A stretch of 64,000 bases of DNA from Bacteroidota bacterium (GTDB taxonomy: Bacteria; Bacteroidota; Bacteroidia; Bacteroidales; WCHB1-69). The stretch's first letter is position 1. Each line of letters begins with the position of its first letter. A program made the position numbers and the translations under genes. The stretch covers positions 1 through 64,000 of the forward strand of contig JAKIZI010000006.1 in the NCBI GenBank assembly GCA_022708105.1, given 5' to 3'. Below are positions 1 through 9,388 of this stretch, piece by piece. The notes under the pieces were generated by a model. It ran no database searches and was not told the DNA's origin. It was given only the letters and a program-made list of their open reading frames with translations.

Positions 1-704
1 TGAGGAATTGTCGTTATTTCCGGAATAGCTTTTTTCCACGTTGGGATTCCATTAACAACAGACAAATAAGCTCCTTCAGAACCTATTGCTAAGGTATCCC
101 ATCCTCTCCTTTGGTAAACCATAAGAGCTCCGTCGGCTGCTTGAAGAAAATGCTCATTCTGTTCTATGCTGTCTTGCAGATTCTGCCACCTATTAATAAG
201 TGGAATAATATCTTCATAAATTAAATAGTGTCTCACCGAATCCGAAATAGCAGGGGTATTAGTTAAATCATTATAATCACCACTAAAGCCGTTTTCCACT
301 CTTTTTGCATACAGCGCATAAGGAACACTTGTTATTCTATGGGATGAAATTTGAGCATAATCAAGATCTTCGGGTGTACGAAATGAAGTTTCAATGAAAT
401 AGGGAGATGCTGCCCAATCAATATTTCCCAAATTCCCATTTAACACAACTCCATTTCCAATCTCACAAGTCAATAATCCCATAATATTTGTCATCTGTTC
501 GTGAACTTCTTCATAGACACACGTTCCACTATAATCTCCTTGCAAAATTCTAATTTTCATTACAATAAGCTGATTAGATCGCAAATGACCTTCTGCATCT
601 CTCACTACCGCTTGATAAGACATTGTTTCGGGAACTTGTGCCGATGTTATCATCGAAAACAGACAGCATACCATCACTATCCCATTGAGTGTTAATTTCT
701 TCAT
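1..704 (-). CDS. Partial secreted MSYQAV-family surface protein (C-terminus beyond window)
   Basis: The frame is open from an ATG at 704 to the window edge, giving the first 234 residues; the C-terminal part is missing. An N-terminal signal peptide ends near the Ala-Gln at about residue 22. It is followed by PETMSYQAVVRDAEGH and, about 100 residues later, SVPYALYAKRVENG. The same block opens the secreted protein at 20088-21908, so the two are paralogues. This N-terminal block is common in Bacteroidota exported proteins, with unrelated C-terminal parts; its function is not known. An outer-surface location is inferred from the signal peptide only. A TATATTTG promoter element lies just upstream. 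Confidence 0.8.
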   Translation of the reverse strand, partial: MKKLTLNGIVMVCCLFSMITSAQVPETMSYQAVVRDAEGHLRSNQLIVMKIRILQGDYSGTCVYEEVHEQMTNIMGLLTCEIGNGVVLNGNLGNIDWAASPYFIETSFRTPEDLDYAQISSHRITSVPYALYAKRVENGFSGDYNDLTNTPAISDSVRHYLIYEDIIPLINRWQNLQDSIEQNEHFLQAADGALMVYQRRGWDTLAIGSEGAYLSVVNGIPTWKKAIPEITTIP

Positions 705-731
705 CGTTTGAATATTAATACCAATTAGGAT

Positions 732-740
732 GCAAATATA
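732..740 (-). promoter_or_regulatory. Promoter -7 element (TATATTTGC) for the partial surface protein
   Basis: On the minus strand the sequence reads TATATTTGC, matching the Bacteroidota -7 consensus TAnnTTTG. It lies 28 bases upstream of the start codon at 704. Confidence 0.5.
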
Positions 741-813
741 CAATATTTTCTTAAGAAAGACTTAATTTAATATTAAAAAAATAAAATAATAATTATATAT
801 ACTTGATTTTCTT

Positions 814-2961
814 TTACTTATTTTTCATCAATTCAAAATTCATCTGTTTCTTTAAAATATCCACTTCGGCCACTTTAATCATAATTGAATCGCCAATGCG
901 GATAGAATAACCTTTATGCAATCCTACAAGGGTATAATTATCTTCATCAATATAGTAAAAGTCATCATCTAATTTTCTCATCGGGATAAGTCCTTCACAT
1001 TTAGACTCTTTCAGTTCGGCATAGACACCCCATTTTGCGATACCGGTAACTGTGGCTTCAAATTGTTGGCCGATTTTATCTGCAAGATATTCTGCTTGTT
1101 TATATTTTATAGAACTTCTCTCAGCTTCTGTAGCTTTTTGTTCCATTTGTGAAGAATGTTTACAATAAGATTCATATTCTTCTTTATCAACGGAGGGTTT
1201 ATTATTAAGATACGCATCAAGAAGGCGATGTACCATCAGGTCGGGATAGCGTCGAATTGGGGAAGTAAAATGGGTATAAAAAGGAAAGGCCAATCCGTAA
1301 TGACCAATATTTTCCGTAGAATAGACTGCTCTGGCCATTAACCTGATTGTCAATTGGTTGATCATATTATATTCTGCCTTATTTTTAGTTTCGTCGAATA
1401 ATTGATTAAAAGAAGTTGCAAGGGCTTTACGTGAACCTGTTTTTATATCATAGCCCAATTTTTTGGCAAAAAGTTTAAATTTCTCCAATTTATCACTAAT
1501 AGGTTCATCATGAATACGATAGACAAATGTTTTGGGTTCGGGTTGTCGTTGGGTTTTCTTGCCAATTTTTTCCGCCACTTTTTTATTGGCGAGCAACATA
1601 AATTCTTCTATCAGGAAGTTCGCTTCTTTACTTTCTTTAAGATAGACGCCGACAGGTTTTCCTTTTTCATCGAGAATAAATTTAACTTCTTCGGTTTCAA
1701 AGTTAATAGCATGATTATCCATTCTTTGCTTACGTAAAATTTGGGCAAGTTGATGCGCCGGAAGAACATACTCGGCCATATTGCCTTCCTTTTTCTCAAT
1801 TACTTCTTGAGCTTCATCGTAAGTAAATCGGTAATCAGAGTGTATGACAGTTCTCCCGAACCACTCATGATGAACGTGTGCATTATCATCTAAATCGAAC
1901 ACGGCACTATAACACAATTTATCTTCATGAGGACGGAGGGAGCAAAGGTTATTGGAGAGAATTTCAGGGAACATCGGAATAACACGATCCACCAAATAGA
2001 CTGAAGTTCCACGTTCATAAGCTTCTTGATCAATTAAAGAGCCTCGTTTCACATAAAAAGAAACATCTGCAATATGTACTCCAACACGATGCAAACCATT
2101 ATCCAATTTTTCGTAAGATATTGCATCATCAAAATCTTTCGCATCAGCAGGATCTATCGTATATGTTGGTACACTTCTGAAATCACGTCTTTTATTAATT
2201 TCAGATTCAGGAATACGGGGATCAATATTGCTGGCTTCTCTTTCGACCTCATCTGAAAATTTAAGAGGAAAATTATATTCCACCAATATAGAATTCATTT
2301 CCACATTATTATCGCCGGGTTGGCCTAAAACATGGATAACTTTTCCGATAGGGCTTCTTGAATCCGGAGCCCATTCGATGATAGATACCACCACCTTTTC
2401 ACCATGCTTGGCTTCATTCAGATATCGGCCGGGAATTAAAATATCTTTACGATAAGAAGAGCTATCGGGGACAAAATAGGAAATTCCGTTATGTTGTTGG
2501 ATCACACCGACCAGCGGTTTCTCATTACGTTCAACCACTTCTACGATTTGTCCTTCGAGGCGTCTATCTTTGCGAGAGGCAAATAAAAGCACCTTTACCA
2601 CATCGCCATGAAGGGCATTTTGCAAATTTCCGTCGGCAATAAACACATCTTCACTATCTTTCTCATCTCTGATAACAAATGCCATTCCGTTTGAGCGGAC
2701 CGACAATTTTCCCACGATGTAGTTTCTTCCGGTAGTTTGGACTGTCAGATGTTTTGGATTCAATTTATATTTACCTCTTCCGGCCGTCTGGACGATATGA
2801 GCATTTACAAAATCATCCAGAATTTTTTTAACACTTTCCCGTCCTTTTTTATCAAAAATACCGACTTTAGCGGCTATTTGTTTGTAATTATACTTAACAT
2901 TGCCTCCTTCTGAGAGCACTTTAATAATCTCATTTCCTAAATTCAACTTCTGATTTTTCAT
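814..2961 (-). CDS. rnr: Ribonuclease R (RNase II/VacB family)
   Basis: A 715-residue 3'-5' exoribonuclease that degrades structured RNA in the cytoplasm. In order it shows an N-terminal winged-helix segment (about 1-70), cold-shock-type OB domains (about 75-230), the RNB catalytic domain (about 250-590) and a C-terminal S1 domain (about 635-710). The catalytic metal-binding motif is YTIDPADAKDFDDAIS, with Asp270, Asp273, Asp278 and Asp279. Length and order match family norms. The gene stands alone: a 188-base gap separates its start from the HAD gene upstream, and a TACTTTTG promoter element lies 54 bases before its ATG. Confidence 0.97.
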   Translation of the reverse strand: MKNQKLNLGNEIIKVLSEGGNVKYNYKQIAAKVGIFDKKGRESVKKILDDFVNAHIVQTAGRGKYKLNPKHLTVQTTGRNYIVGKLSVRSNGMAFVIRDEKDSEDVFIADGNLQNALHGDVVKVLLFASRKDRRLEGQIVEVVERNEKPLVGVIQQHNGISYFVPDSSSYRKDILIPGRYLNEAKHGEKVVVSIIEWAPDSRSPIGKVIHVLGQPGDNNVEMNSILVEYNFPLKFSDEVEREASNIDPRIPESEINKRRDFRSVPTYTIDPADAKDFDDAISYEKLDNGLHRVGVHIADVSFYVKRGSLIDQEAYERGTSVYLVDRVIPMFPEILSNNLCSLRPHEDKLCYSAVFDLDDNAHVHHEWFGRTVIHSDYRFTYDEAQEVIEKKEGNMAEYVLPAHQLAQILRKQRMDNHAINFETEEVKFILDEKGKPVGVYLKESKEANFLIEEFMLLANKKVAEKIGKKTQRQPEPKTFVYRIHDEPISDKLEKFKLFAKKLGYDIKTGSRKALATSFNQLFDETKNKAEYNMINQLTIRLMARAVYSTENIGHYGLAFPFYTHFTSPIRRYPDLMVHRLLDAYLNNKPSVDKEEYESYCKHSSQMEQKATEAERSSIKYKQAEYLADKIGQQFEATVTGIAKWGVYAELKESKCEGLIPMRKLDDDFYYIDEDNYTLVGLHKGYSIRIGDSIMIKVAEVDILKKQMNFELMKNK

Positions 2962-3014
2962 TCTATTTTAATTTATTTTTTAATTTGCATATTTATAAAG
3001 CCTCTTGAATCGTT

Positions 3015-3023
3015 GCAAAAGTA
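3015..3023 (-). promoter_or_regulatory. Promoter -7 element (TACTTTTGC) for rnr
   Basis: The minus-strand sequence TACTTTTGC matches TAnnTTTG and ends 54 bases before the rnr start. No convincing -33 TTTG at the usual 19-21 base spacing was found. Confidence 0.5.
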
Positions 3024-3149
3024 CAACATTTTCAGAAGTGTATATGTTTTTATACTTAATATTCGGTTTCTTTTTTTCAACAAAAAACATCTTACACAAT
3101 TAGGATTTGAATTCCATTGTGCATAAGAGATAATCTAATCATTAATCAT

Positions 3150-3794
3150 TTAGATATCGTGAAAAATTTCCTCTTTCAAGCGGCCTCTTTCAAATAGAGT
3201 TTCAACATCTTGATTCTTGGGCAACAGATAAGCATTCAATCCGGCGGCTCTTGCTCCCTCAACATGTCGGGTTGTATCATCAATAAAGAGGGTTTCCGAA
3301 GGATTAATTTTTTGTTCTTCCATAATATAAAAGAAGCTCTCTTTACTGGGCTTTTTCAGATGAATATGGTGTGAAAAGTATGATTTAATAAAGATAGTGG
3401 AAAATATATCAAATCCGTATTTCTCTTTAATATCGGGCATAAAACGTCTATAATTCAGTTCATTGGTATTGCTGAACAAAAAAATAGAATAATTCTTTTT
3501 CACTTGTTGCAACAGCTTCACTCTATGCTCGGGAATATCGATGAGAATGGCATTCCATGCAGTATCAATTTGTTCGTCGGACAATGGGATAGAGGTCAGA
3601 GAGCGGATATAACTGCGGAAATCTTCAACGGAGACTTTTCCTTCTTCAAAAAGGTCTATAAGATCGGTTTGTTTTTCTTGGGAGTATTTTTCTTCAAAAT
3701 CGGACATTCCGAAAGAGGCGAATGTAGTTGCAATATTATGATAATTGATATCATAAATCACGCCACCTAAATCGAAAATTATATTTTTTATCAT
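3150..3794 (-). CDS. HAD-superfamily phosphatase (subfamily IA, YihX-like)
   Basis: A 214-residue haloacid-dehalogenase-type hydrolase, probably a small-molecule phosphatase; the substrate cannot be told. Motif I is FDLGGV right after the start, motif II is the LFSNTN segment, motif III is the Lys in KKPSKESF, and motif IV is FIDDT. The DLGGV form of motif I fits the YihX-like group. I chose the ATG at 3794 because the catalytic Asp follows within ten residues, as in relatives; upstream starts (a TTG at 3845, ATGs at 3812 and 3809) would add an unmatched tail. It is monocistronic and divergent from htpG, whose control region abuts it. Confidence 0.9.
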   Translation of the reverse strand: MIKNIIFDLGGVIYDINYHNIATTFASFGMSDFEEKYSQEKQTDLIDLFEEGKVSVEDFRSYIRSLTSIPLSDEQIDTAWNAILIDIPEHRVKLLQQVKKNYSIFLFSNTNELNYRRFMPDIKEKYGFDIFSTIFIKSYFSHHIHLKKPSKESFFYIMEEQKINPSETLFIDDTTRHVEGARAAGLNAYLLPKNQDVETLFERGRLKEEIFHDI

Positions 3795-3821
3795 TCTATA
3801 ATAATTCATCATAAATCGGCT

Positions 3822-3830
3822 GCAAAAATA
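3822..3830 (-). promoter_or_regulatory. Promoter -7 element (TATTTTTGC) for the HAD gene
   Basis: The minus strand reads TATTTTTGC 27 bases before the HAD start. A second TATTTTTG sits immediately upstream at 3831-3838, so either could be the -7 element. Confidence 0.45.
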
Positions 3831-3856
3831 CAAAAATAAAAACAATTCTTCAATTA

Positions 3857-3896
3857 TGCCAAATTGTCAGTTATTATTTATGGCACAAATTTTGCA
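3857..3896 (+). promoter_or_regulatory. Inverted repeat plus sigma-54-like -24/-12 element before htpG
   Basis: TGCCA-AAT-TGTCA (3857-3869) is a near-perfect inverted repeat. Eleven bases later comes TGGCACAAATTTTGCA (3881-3896), in which GG and GC are exactly 10 bases apart, as in sigma-54 promoters (TGGCAC-N5-TTGC). htpG starts 43 bases downstream. The same two-part arrangement precedes grpE. Use of sigma-54 is inferred from the spacing and bases alone. Confidence 0.55.
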
Positions 3897-3938
3897 AAAA
3901 GAAAGCCGAATAATTGTCAAATTTTAAAACTAACTTAT

Positions 3939-5804
3939 ATGCAAAAAGGTAAAATTAATGTACAAACGGAAAATATATTTCCGGTAATTAAAAAATTTCT
4001 TTATTCCGAGCATGACATATTCATCAGGGAATTAGTGGCAAATGCTGTTGATGCAACCCAAAAATTGAAGACATTGGTAAACCTTGGAAGTGCTTCCGTT
4101 GATTTGGGAGATCTTACCATTGAAGTACAGGTTGACAAAGAGAAAAAGCAGATTCGGATTATTGACAGAGGGATAGGAATGACGGCAGAAGAGGTGGACA
4201 AATACATCAATCAGATTGCCTTTTCAAGTGCCGAGGAATTTCTATCGAAGTACAAAGGCACTGATTCTGCGAATATTATTGGGCATTTCGGATTGGGATT
4301 TTACTCTTCCTTCATGGTAGCATCGTCTGTTGAAATACTTACCAAATCTTATCTTGAAGAGATGCCTGCCGTAAAATGGAGTTGTGATGGTTCTCCGGAT
4401 TATGAAATGACTGCATGTGAAAAGATCGATCGAGGAACAGAGATTATCTTAAACATTGCAGAAGATGCAATAGAATTTTTGGATGAACACAAAATTGTGG
4501 GTTTATTGAAGAAATATTGCAGATTTTTACCTGTTCCCATTCGTTGTGGAAACGAAAAAATTTGGGAAAAACCTGAAGGGGAAGAACAAGAGAAAGAGGT
4601 TGAAAAACCAAGAATCATCAACAACACGAATCCTATTTGGAAGGAAGCTCCTAATAATTTAAAAGAAGAAGACTATCTAACATTTTATCGTGAGTTATAT
4701 CCCATGTCGTTTGAAGAGCCGTTGTTTCAGATACACCTCAACGTAGATTATCCTTTTACGTTAAATGGAATTTTATATTTTCCAAAAGTTAAAAACCAGT
4801 TTGAAATACAAAAAAATAAAGTACAACTATATTGCAATCAAGTTTTTATAACAGATCAATTGGAAGGAATCATTCCTGAATTTATGATGTTGTTACATGG
4901 GGTAATTGATTCCCCTGACATTCCTTTGAATGTTTCCCGTTCGTATTTGCAATCTGATTCTAATGTAAAAAAGATCTCTACGCACATTACCAAGAAAGTA
5001 GCAGAAAAATTGGAAGAAATGTTCAAGAACAATCGTGAAGATTTTGAAAAGAAATGGGATGATATCAAAATATTCATTCAATACGGATCGATTGCAGATG
5101 AGAAATTTTACGAACGAGCCAAAAACTTCTTTTTATTCAAAAACACGGAAGAAAAATATTTCACAATGGAAGAGTACCAAAATCACATTTCCGTGTTACA
5201 AAAAGACAAACATGACACATTAGTATATTTATATGCTTCTGATGTTGATGCACAGCACTTATATATTGGCACAGCGAAAGAAAAGGGATATGACATTTTA
5301 TTGATGGATGGACCTCTTGATACTCACTTTATCAACATGTTGGAACCGAAATTGGAAAAGAGCAAATTTGCACGTGTAGATGCCGACATCATAGATAAAT
5401 TAATTGAAAAAGATGAAATTCAGCCGGCCAAATTATCAGAAAAAGAGCAAGAAAAATTAAAGACTCTCTTTTCGGATATGACAGACAAAGAAAAATTCTC
5501 CATTCAGGTAGAAAATCTAAGCGAAACGGATTTACCTATTATGATTACGCAAAATGAATTCATGAGGCGTTTTCAGGACATGGAAAAAATTACCGGACAG
5601 CAAGGGATGTATGGAAGATTTGAGCATTACAATATCATTATCAATGCAAATCATGTGATTGCCGGAAAAATTCTTTCGGAGAAAAGCAAAAAGAAAAAAG
5701 AAGCCTTAACACAGCAATTGATAGATTTAGCACTATTATCGCAAAACATACTTTCCGGCGAAAAGTTGAGTGAATTTGTCAAACGAAGCATCGAATTATT
5801 ATAA
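3939..5804 (+). CDS. htpG: Molecular chaperone HtpG (Hsp90 family)
   Basis: A 621-residue cytoplasmic ATP-dependent chaperone. The GHKL ATPase domain is N-terminal: the helix with IRELVANAVDA carries the catalytic Glu and the Mg-binding Asn, DRGIGMT is the second motif, and GHFGLGFYSSFMV is the lid and glycine motif. Middle and C-terminal dimerisation regions follow. I chose the ATG at 3939 (MQKGKINVQTENI), which matches the usual Hsp90 N-terminus; the longer frame opening with TTG at 3864 would run through the -24/-12 promoter element. A strong terminator follows. The stress-type control region in front fits a heat-shock gene. Confidence 0.97.
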   Translation: MQKGKINVQTENIFPVIKKFLYSEHDIFIRELVANAVDATQKLKTLVNLGSASVDLGDLTIEVQVDKEKKQIRIIDRGIGMTAEEVDKYINQIAFSSAEEFLSKYKGTDSANIIGHFGLGFYSSFMVASSVEILTKSYLEEMPAVKWSCDGSPDYEMTACEKIDRGTEIILNIAEDAIEFLDEHKIVGLLKKYCRFLPVPIRCGNEKIWEKPEGEEQEKEVEKPRIINNTNPIWKEAPNNLKEEDYLTFYRELYPMSFEEPLFQIHLNVDYPFTLNGILYFPKVKNQFEIQKNKVQLYCNQVFITDQLEGIIPEFMMLLHGVIDSPDIPLNVSRSYLQSDSNVKKISTHITKKVAEKLEEMFKNNREDFEKKWDDIKIFIQYGSIADEKFYERAKNFFLFKNTEEKYFTMEEYQNHISVLQKDKHDTLVYLYASDVDAQHLYIGTAKEKGYDILLMDGPLDTHFINMLEPKLEKSKFARVDADIIDKLIEKDEIQPAKLSEKEQEKLKTLFSDMTDKEKFSIQVENLSETDLPIMITQNEFMRRFQDMEKITGQQGMYGRFEHYNIIINANHVIAGKILSEKSKKKKEALTQQLIDLALLSQNILSGEKLSEFVKRSIELL

Positions 5805-5826
5805 AAAAGAAAATTTGTATTGATTT

Positions 5827-5862
5827 AAAAGAGGATATTTGTTCAAAATATCCTCTTTTTTA
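5827..5862 (+). terminator. Rho-independent terminator after htpG
   Basis: AAAAGAGGATATTT and its reverse complement AAATATCCTCTTTT surround a 3-5 base loop, followed by a T run. It lies 23 bases after the htpG stop. Confidence 0.85.
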
Positions 5863-5924
5863 TAAATATTGTAAAGAAAAGATATAATTTCTTCATTAAA
5901 AAGCATTACTTTCAAATATATTGT

Positions 5925-5933
5925 TATTTTTGC
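5925..5933 (+). promoter_or_regulatory. Promoter -7 element (TATTTTTGC) for the T9SS cargo gene
   Basis: TATTTTTGC matches TAnnTTTG and lies 65 bases upstream of the ATG at 5999. Confidence 0.5.
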
Positions 5934-5998
5934 AAACAAAAAATAAGAAATAGTATTTTTTAAAAACATTCAATATTAACTAAATTTTATTATTCAGT

Positions 5999-8900
5999 AT
6001 GAAAAAAAATTATGTTCTTTTTTTAGTGTTATTTGCCATTTTATTTGGGGCAAATGCACAAAATTGTGATACGGTAAGGAGCCTCAATGCTTCTCTCCAT
6101 TCACCCAATTGGTATGACATTTCCTTAAGTTGGCAGGCACCGACATTAGCTCCTCCGCAAGGTGTTTTGACATGGTCTGCAGAGAGCAATAATGATGGTA
6201 TCGGAACCGGTAGCGCAGCTGATTTTGACATTGCCCATCGTTTTGAAACGTCAGACTTAACTTCATTTAACGGAAATAGCTTAACAACGGTCAGTTTCAT
6301 TCCATTAATTAATGAATGTACCTATTCCATAAGAGTATGGTTAGGCAACAACGGTTCAGGTCCTGACACTTTAATTATTGACCAATTGCTCAACAATGCC
6401 GATCTTACATTAAATGTCTGGAACGACATACAACTTTCCACTCCCATTGTGATTGATGCTTCTCAGGAGTTATGGATTGGAGTAAGATGCAATACCACTA
6501 CCGGATATCCTGCAGCATGCGATGCAGGTCCGCAAGTAGCCGGAAAAGGCAACATGATATATTTTCAGGGAGCATGGGATGAGTTGACCAATTTAGGAGC
6601 CAGTTTAACTTATAATTGGAACATCAAAGGAATCATTCCCCCGCAAGATCTTGGAAACGGAATTGTAACGGGATATAAGATTTTACGTAATTCTGTAGCC
6701 ATTGATACTGTGACAAATTTAAGTTATTTAGACCAAGTTTCGGGTGCAGGTTTATATACATACGACATTGCAGCATTATGGACAAGCGGTTGTACCGAAA
6801 CTTTCAATACGATACAAGTCAATATGGATCCTGACCCATGTGAAAGTGCGGTTACCGTATTTCCTTATTTGTGTTCATTTGACAGTGTTTTGCAAAACAA
6901 TTGTTGGTCTATCTACGATGTAAACAACGACGGATATACATTTTCAATTGACAATGTAAATGGCTATGCAATATACAGTTACAATAGTTCCGGCAGTGCC
7001 AATGATTGGTTGGAATCTCCCACATTTACTTTAACAGGAAATCAATACCTTGCATTTGACTACAGAGTAGCTAGCGCTTCATTTCCCGAAAAATTCTCCG
7101 TACTATTGGTTTCTGCAACAGACACCATTACATTGATGCCAACGACACAAGTTGCAAATACAACTGATATTAATCAAATTATTCCTTTAGCTGCGTATAC
7201 CGGAGATTATAAAATTGCTTTAGTTGCCGAGTCAGATGCGGATGAATATCGTTTATATTTCGACAATTTTATGATTAATGACATTCCTGCTCCCAGTATT
7301 GAAGCTAATATAGATACGGTTAATTTCGGACTTTGGGCTGTTGGTCAAACATCAGCTCCGGCGATGGTTGTTGTTACAGGATGGAGTTTAACCAATAATA
7401 TTACTGTTACAACGGCAGCTCCTTTCCAAGTATCTTTGGACGGAAACACTTATTCATCATCCACAATAATTCCGACAACATCCAATTTCTTCTATCGTGA
7501 TACGCTTTATTTCACTTATAATCCCACTGCTGCCGGTCAACATCAAAACAGCACCACTTTAACCAATCCTGAAGCAACACAATTAAATATTATTTTAATA
7601 GGAGAAGCTCTTGAATGTCAGGTTGTAACTACTTATCCATACGTATGTAATTTTAACCCACAGACTCCGGAAACTATTTGTTGGACGATTGAAGATATTG
7701 ACAATGATGGTCTCAACGGAGACGGTCAATTCTCCTATATGGCATATAGTGATGCCAATCCGGGGTGTGCCGTATATTTTGCAAGTGTTGATACGAACAT
7801 TGTCGATGCCAATGACTGGCTTATTTCACCTTCCTTTACGATTGGACGGAATATGTATGCATCCTTTGAATATTTGGTAAGTGAAATCATTGATTGGGAT
7901 TTATGGGCATACGTCCCCGTTCCGGAAACTTTTTCCGTATGGGTTATTCCTGATGGTTATACTTATGAAGACATTTCCACTCCAGTCATTGCTTCGCAAA
8001 CTGTTTCCAATGTTGACTTTGCAACTCAGTATCTTGATTTAACACCTTATACGGATCAAAGAATTCAAATTGCCATTAAAATCGAAACTCCAACTGCTAC
8101 AGGTGGATATTTTGTAATAGATAGTTTTAGGGTAGATACAATGCCTGATCCTTCTTTGACTGCCACTCCGGATTCTTTAAATTTCACAACTCCTGCCGGT
8201 TCGATTTCCATGACACAACAAGTATCTGTAGAGGGATTGAGTTTACTTGCCAACATCACGGCCATGACTCATCCTCCGTTTGAAATTTCCGCTGATGGAG
8301 TTTCTTTTGACACTACAGCAACTCTTACTTTCACTCAAATCTACACTAATGTTCCATTATATGTAAGATTTAATGCTACCGTACAAGGCACATTTACGAA
8401 TGAAATCACTTTAAGTTCTACAGGAGCTACTGACACTATTTATTTATCGGGAGAAGCTTTAGATTGTCCTGCTACGTCAGTTCCTTTTACTGAAGATTTC
8501 GAAAATGGTATTCCGGAATGTTGGCTTAATGTAGATCAAGATGGTGACGGACACGTTTGGGAAAGCAATGAACTTTCGGCACATCAAGGAACCGGAATGG
8601 CTGCATCTGCATCATACGACAATGATTTCGGAGCTTTACATCCTGAAAATTGGCTCATCACACCCGGAATTATTATTCCTGCTGCCGGAGCCAATATTAC
8701 TTGGTGGGTAGCCGCACAAGATCCCGCTTATGCAGCTGACTTCTATGAAGTTAAAGTATCCACTTCAGGATGGGATATCGCTAATTTCAACACCATATTT
8801 TCTGAAACACTAACCACAGACACATGGCAACAAAGATATGTAGACTTAGCTACTTATGCAAACCAGACCATCCATGTTGCATTTGTACACAAAAACAGCT

Positions 8901-9196
8901 ATGATGAGTATTGGATGAAAATTGATGACATCAACGTTACTGAAGGAGTAAGCATTGAAGAACAGAGCGTTGCCGGTCGTGTGGCTATTTATCCTAATCC
9001 AACCAATCAAGTATTGAATGTTTATGCTGAAAACTATCAAAAGGTGGACATTCTAAACTTCTTAGGACAGGTTGTTTACAGCAATCAAGTTACCGACACT
9101 CAATTCCAAATTAATGTTTCTGATCTTTCCTCCGGCGTATATTTCATTCGTCTATCGGGAGAGAACACTACTACAAAGAAATTTGTAAAAGAATAA
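5999..9196 (+). CDS. Large secreted T9SS cargo protein with repeated choice-of-anchor-J/cleaved-adhesin domains
   Basis: A 1065-residue exported protein. The signal peptide ends at about residue 20 (GANAQ). The rest is modular: a fibronectin-like segment interrupted by an insertion (about 25-275); three lectin-like choice-of-anchor-J (cleaved adhesin) domains at about 285-428, 545-710 and 825-980, each opening with a PF-x-x-x-F and C-W pattern and containing NDWL or ENWL; and two related Ig-like domains (about 432-540 and 715-822), each ending GEALxC. Residues about 990-1065 form a type A T9SS sorting domain, with YPNPTNQVLNV and a final Lys-Lys-Phe-Val-Lys-Glu. It is probably displayed on the cell surface or released. 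Adhesion is a guess from family membership. The gene has its own promoter and terminator. Confidence 0.9.
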   Translation: MKKNYVLFLVLFAILFGANAQNCDTVRSLNASLHSPNWYDISLSWQAPTLAPPQGVLTWSAESNNDGIGTGSAADFDIAHRFETSDLTSFNGNSLTTVSFIPLINECTYSIRVWLGNNGSGPDTLIIDQLLNNADLTLNVWNDIQLSTPIVIDASQELWIGVRCNTTTGYPAACDAGPQVAGKGNMIYFQGAWDELTNLGASLTYNWNIKGIIPPQDLGNGIVTGYKILRNSVAIDTVTNLSYLDQVSGAGLYTYDIAALWTSGCTETFNTIQVNMDPDPCESAVTVFPYLCSFDSVLQNNCWSIYDVNNDGYTFSIDNVNGYAIYSYNSSGSANDWLESPTFTLTGNQYLAFDYRVASASFPEKFSVLLVSATDTITLMPTTQVANTTDINQIIPLAAYTGDYKIALVAESDADEYRLYFDNFMINDIPAPSIEANIDTVNFGLWAVGQTSAPAMVVVTGWSLTNNITVTTAAPFQVSLDGNTYSSSTIIPTTSNFFYRDTLYFTYNPTAAGQHQNSTTLTNPEATQLNIILIGEALECQVVTTYPYVCNFNPQTPETICWTIEDIDNDGLNGDGQFSYMAYSDANPGCAVYFASVDTNIVDANDWLISPSFTIGRNMYASFEYLVSEIIDWDLWAYVPVPETFSVWVIPDGYTYEDISTPVIASQTVSNVDFATQYLDLTPYTDQRIQIAIKIETPTATGGYFVIDSFRVDTMPDPSLTATPDSLNFTTPAGSISMTQQVSVEGLSLLANITAMTHPPFEISADGVSFDTTATLTFTQIYTNVPLYVRFNATVQGTFTNEITLSSTGATDTIYLSGEALDCPATSVPFTEDFENGIPECWLNVDQDGDGHVWESNELSAHQGTGMAASASYDNDFGALHPENWLITPGIIIPAAGANITWWVAAQDPAYAADFYEVKVSTSGWDIANFNTIFSETLTTDTWQQRYVDLATYANQTIHVAFVHKNSYDEYWMKIDDINVTEGVSIEEQSVAGRVAIYPNPTNQVLNVYAENYQKVDILNFLGQVVYSNQVTDTQFQINVSDLSSGVYFIRLSGENTTTKKFVKE

Positions 9197-9217
9197 AATA
9201 GTAGTATTAAATACTTC

Positions 9218-9250
9218 AAAAGAGGTTGTCTTGATGGCAACCTCTTTTTT
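9218..9250 (+). terminator. Rho-independent terminator after the T9SS cargo gene
   Basis: AAAAGAGGTTG and CAACCTCTTTT form an 11-base stem with a 9-base loop and a T run, 22 bases after the stop codon. Confidence 0.85.
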
Positions 9251-9315
9251 TTTCACTTCAAAAAAAAGATTTCTCTATTTTCAGGCAGAGAAATCGGTCA
9301 CTTTCCAAAATATAT

Positions 9316-9324
9316 TATCTTTGC
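9316..9324 (+). promoter_or_regulatory. Promoter -7 element (TATCTTTGC) for the methyltransferase operon
   Basis: TATCTTTGC matches TAnnTTTG, 64 bases before the start at 9389. A small hairpin, CTGTC-TTTA-GACAG (9338-9351), lies in the leader. Confidence 0.55.
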
Positions 9325-9388
9325 ACTTAAAAAACACCTGTCTTTAGACAGATTAAGGATAGGTTAAATAGAAACATTTTATTTGAGC

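Noticed and set aside
3864-3938. TTG-initiated N-terminal extension of HtpG
   Set aside because: It would be translated across the -24/-12 promoter element, and the ATG at 3939 gives the standard Hsp90 N-terminus.
5999-9196. Gingipain-like protease because of cleaved-adhesin domains
   Set aside because: No catalytic domain is present; the protein consists of adhesin-type, fibronectin-like and Ig-like domains plus the sorting domain.
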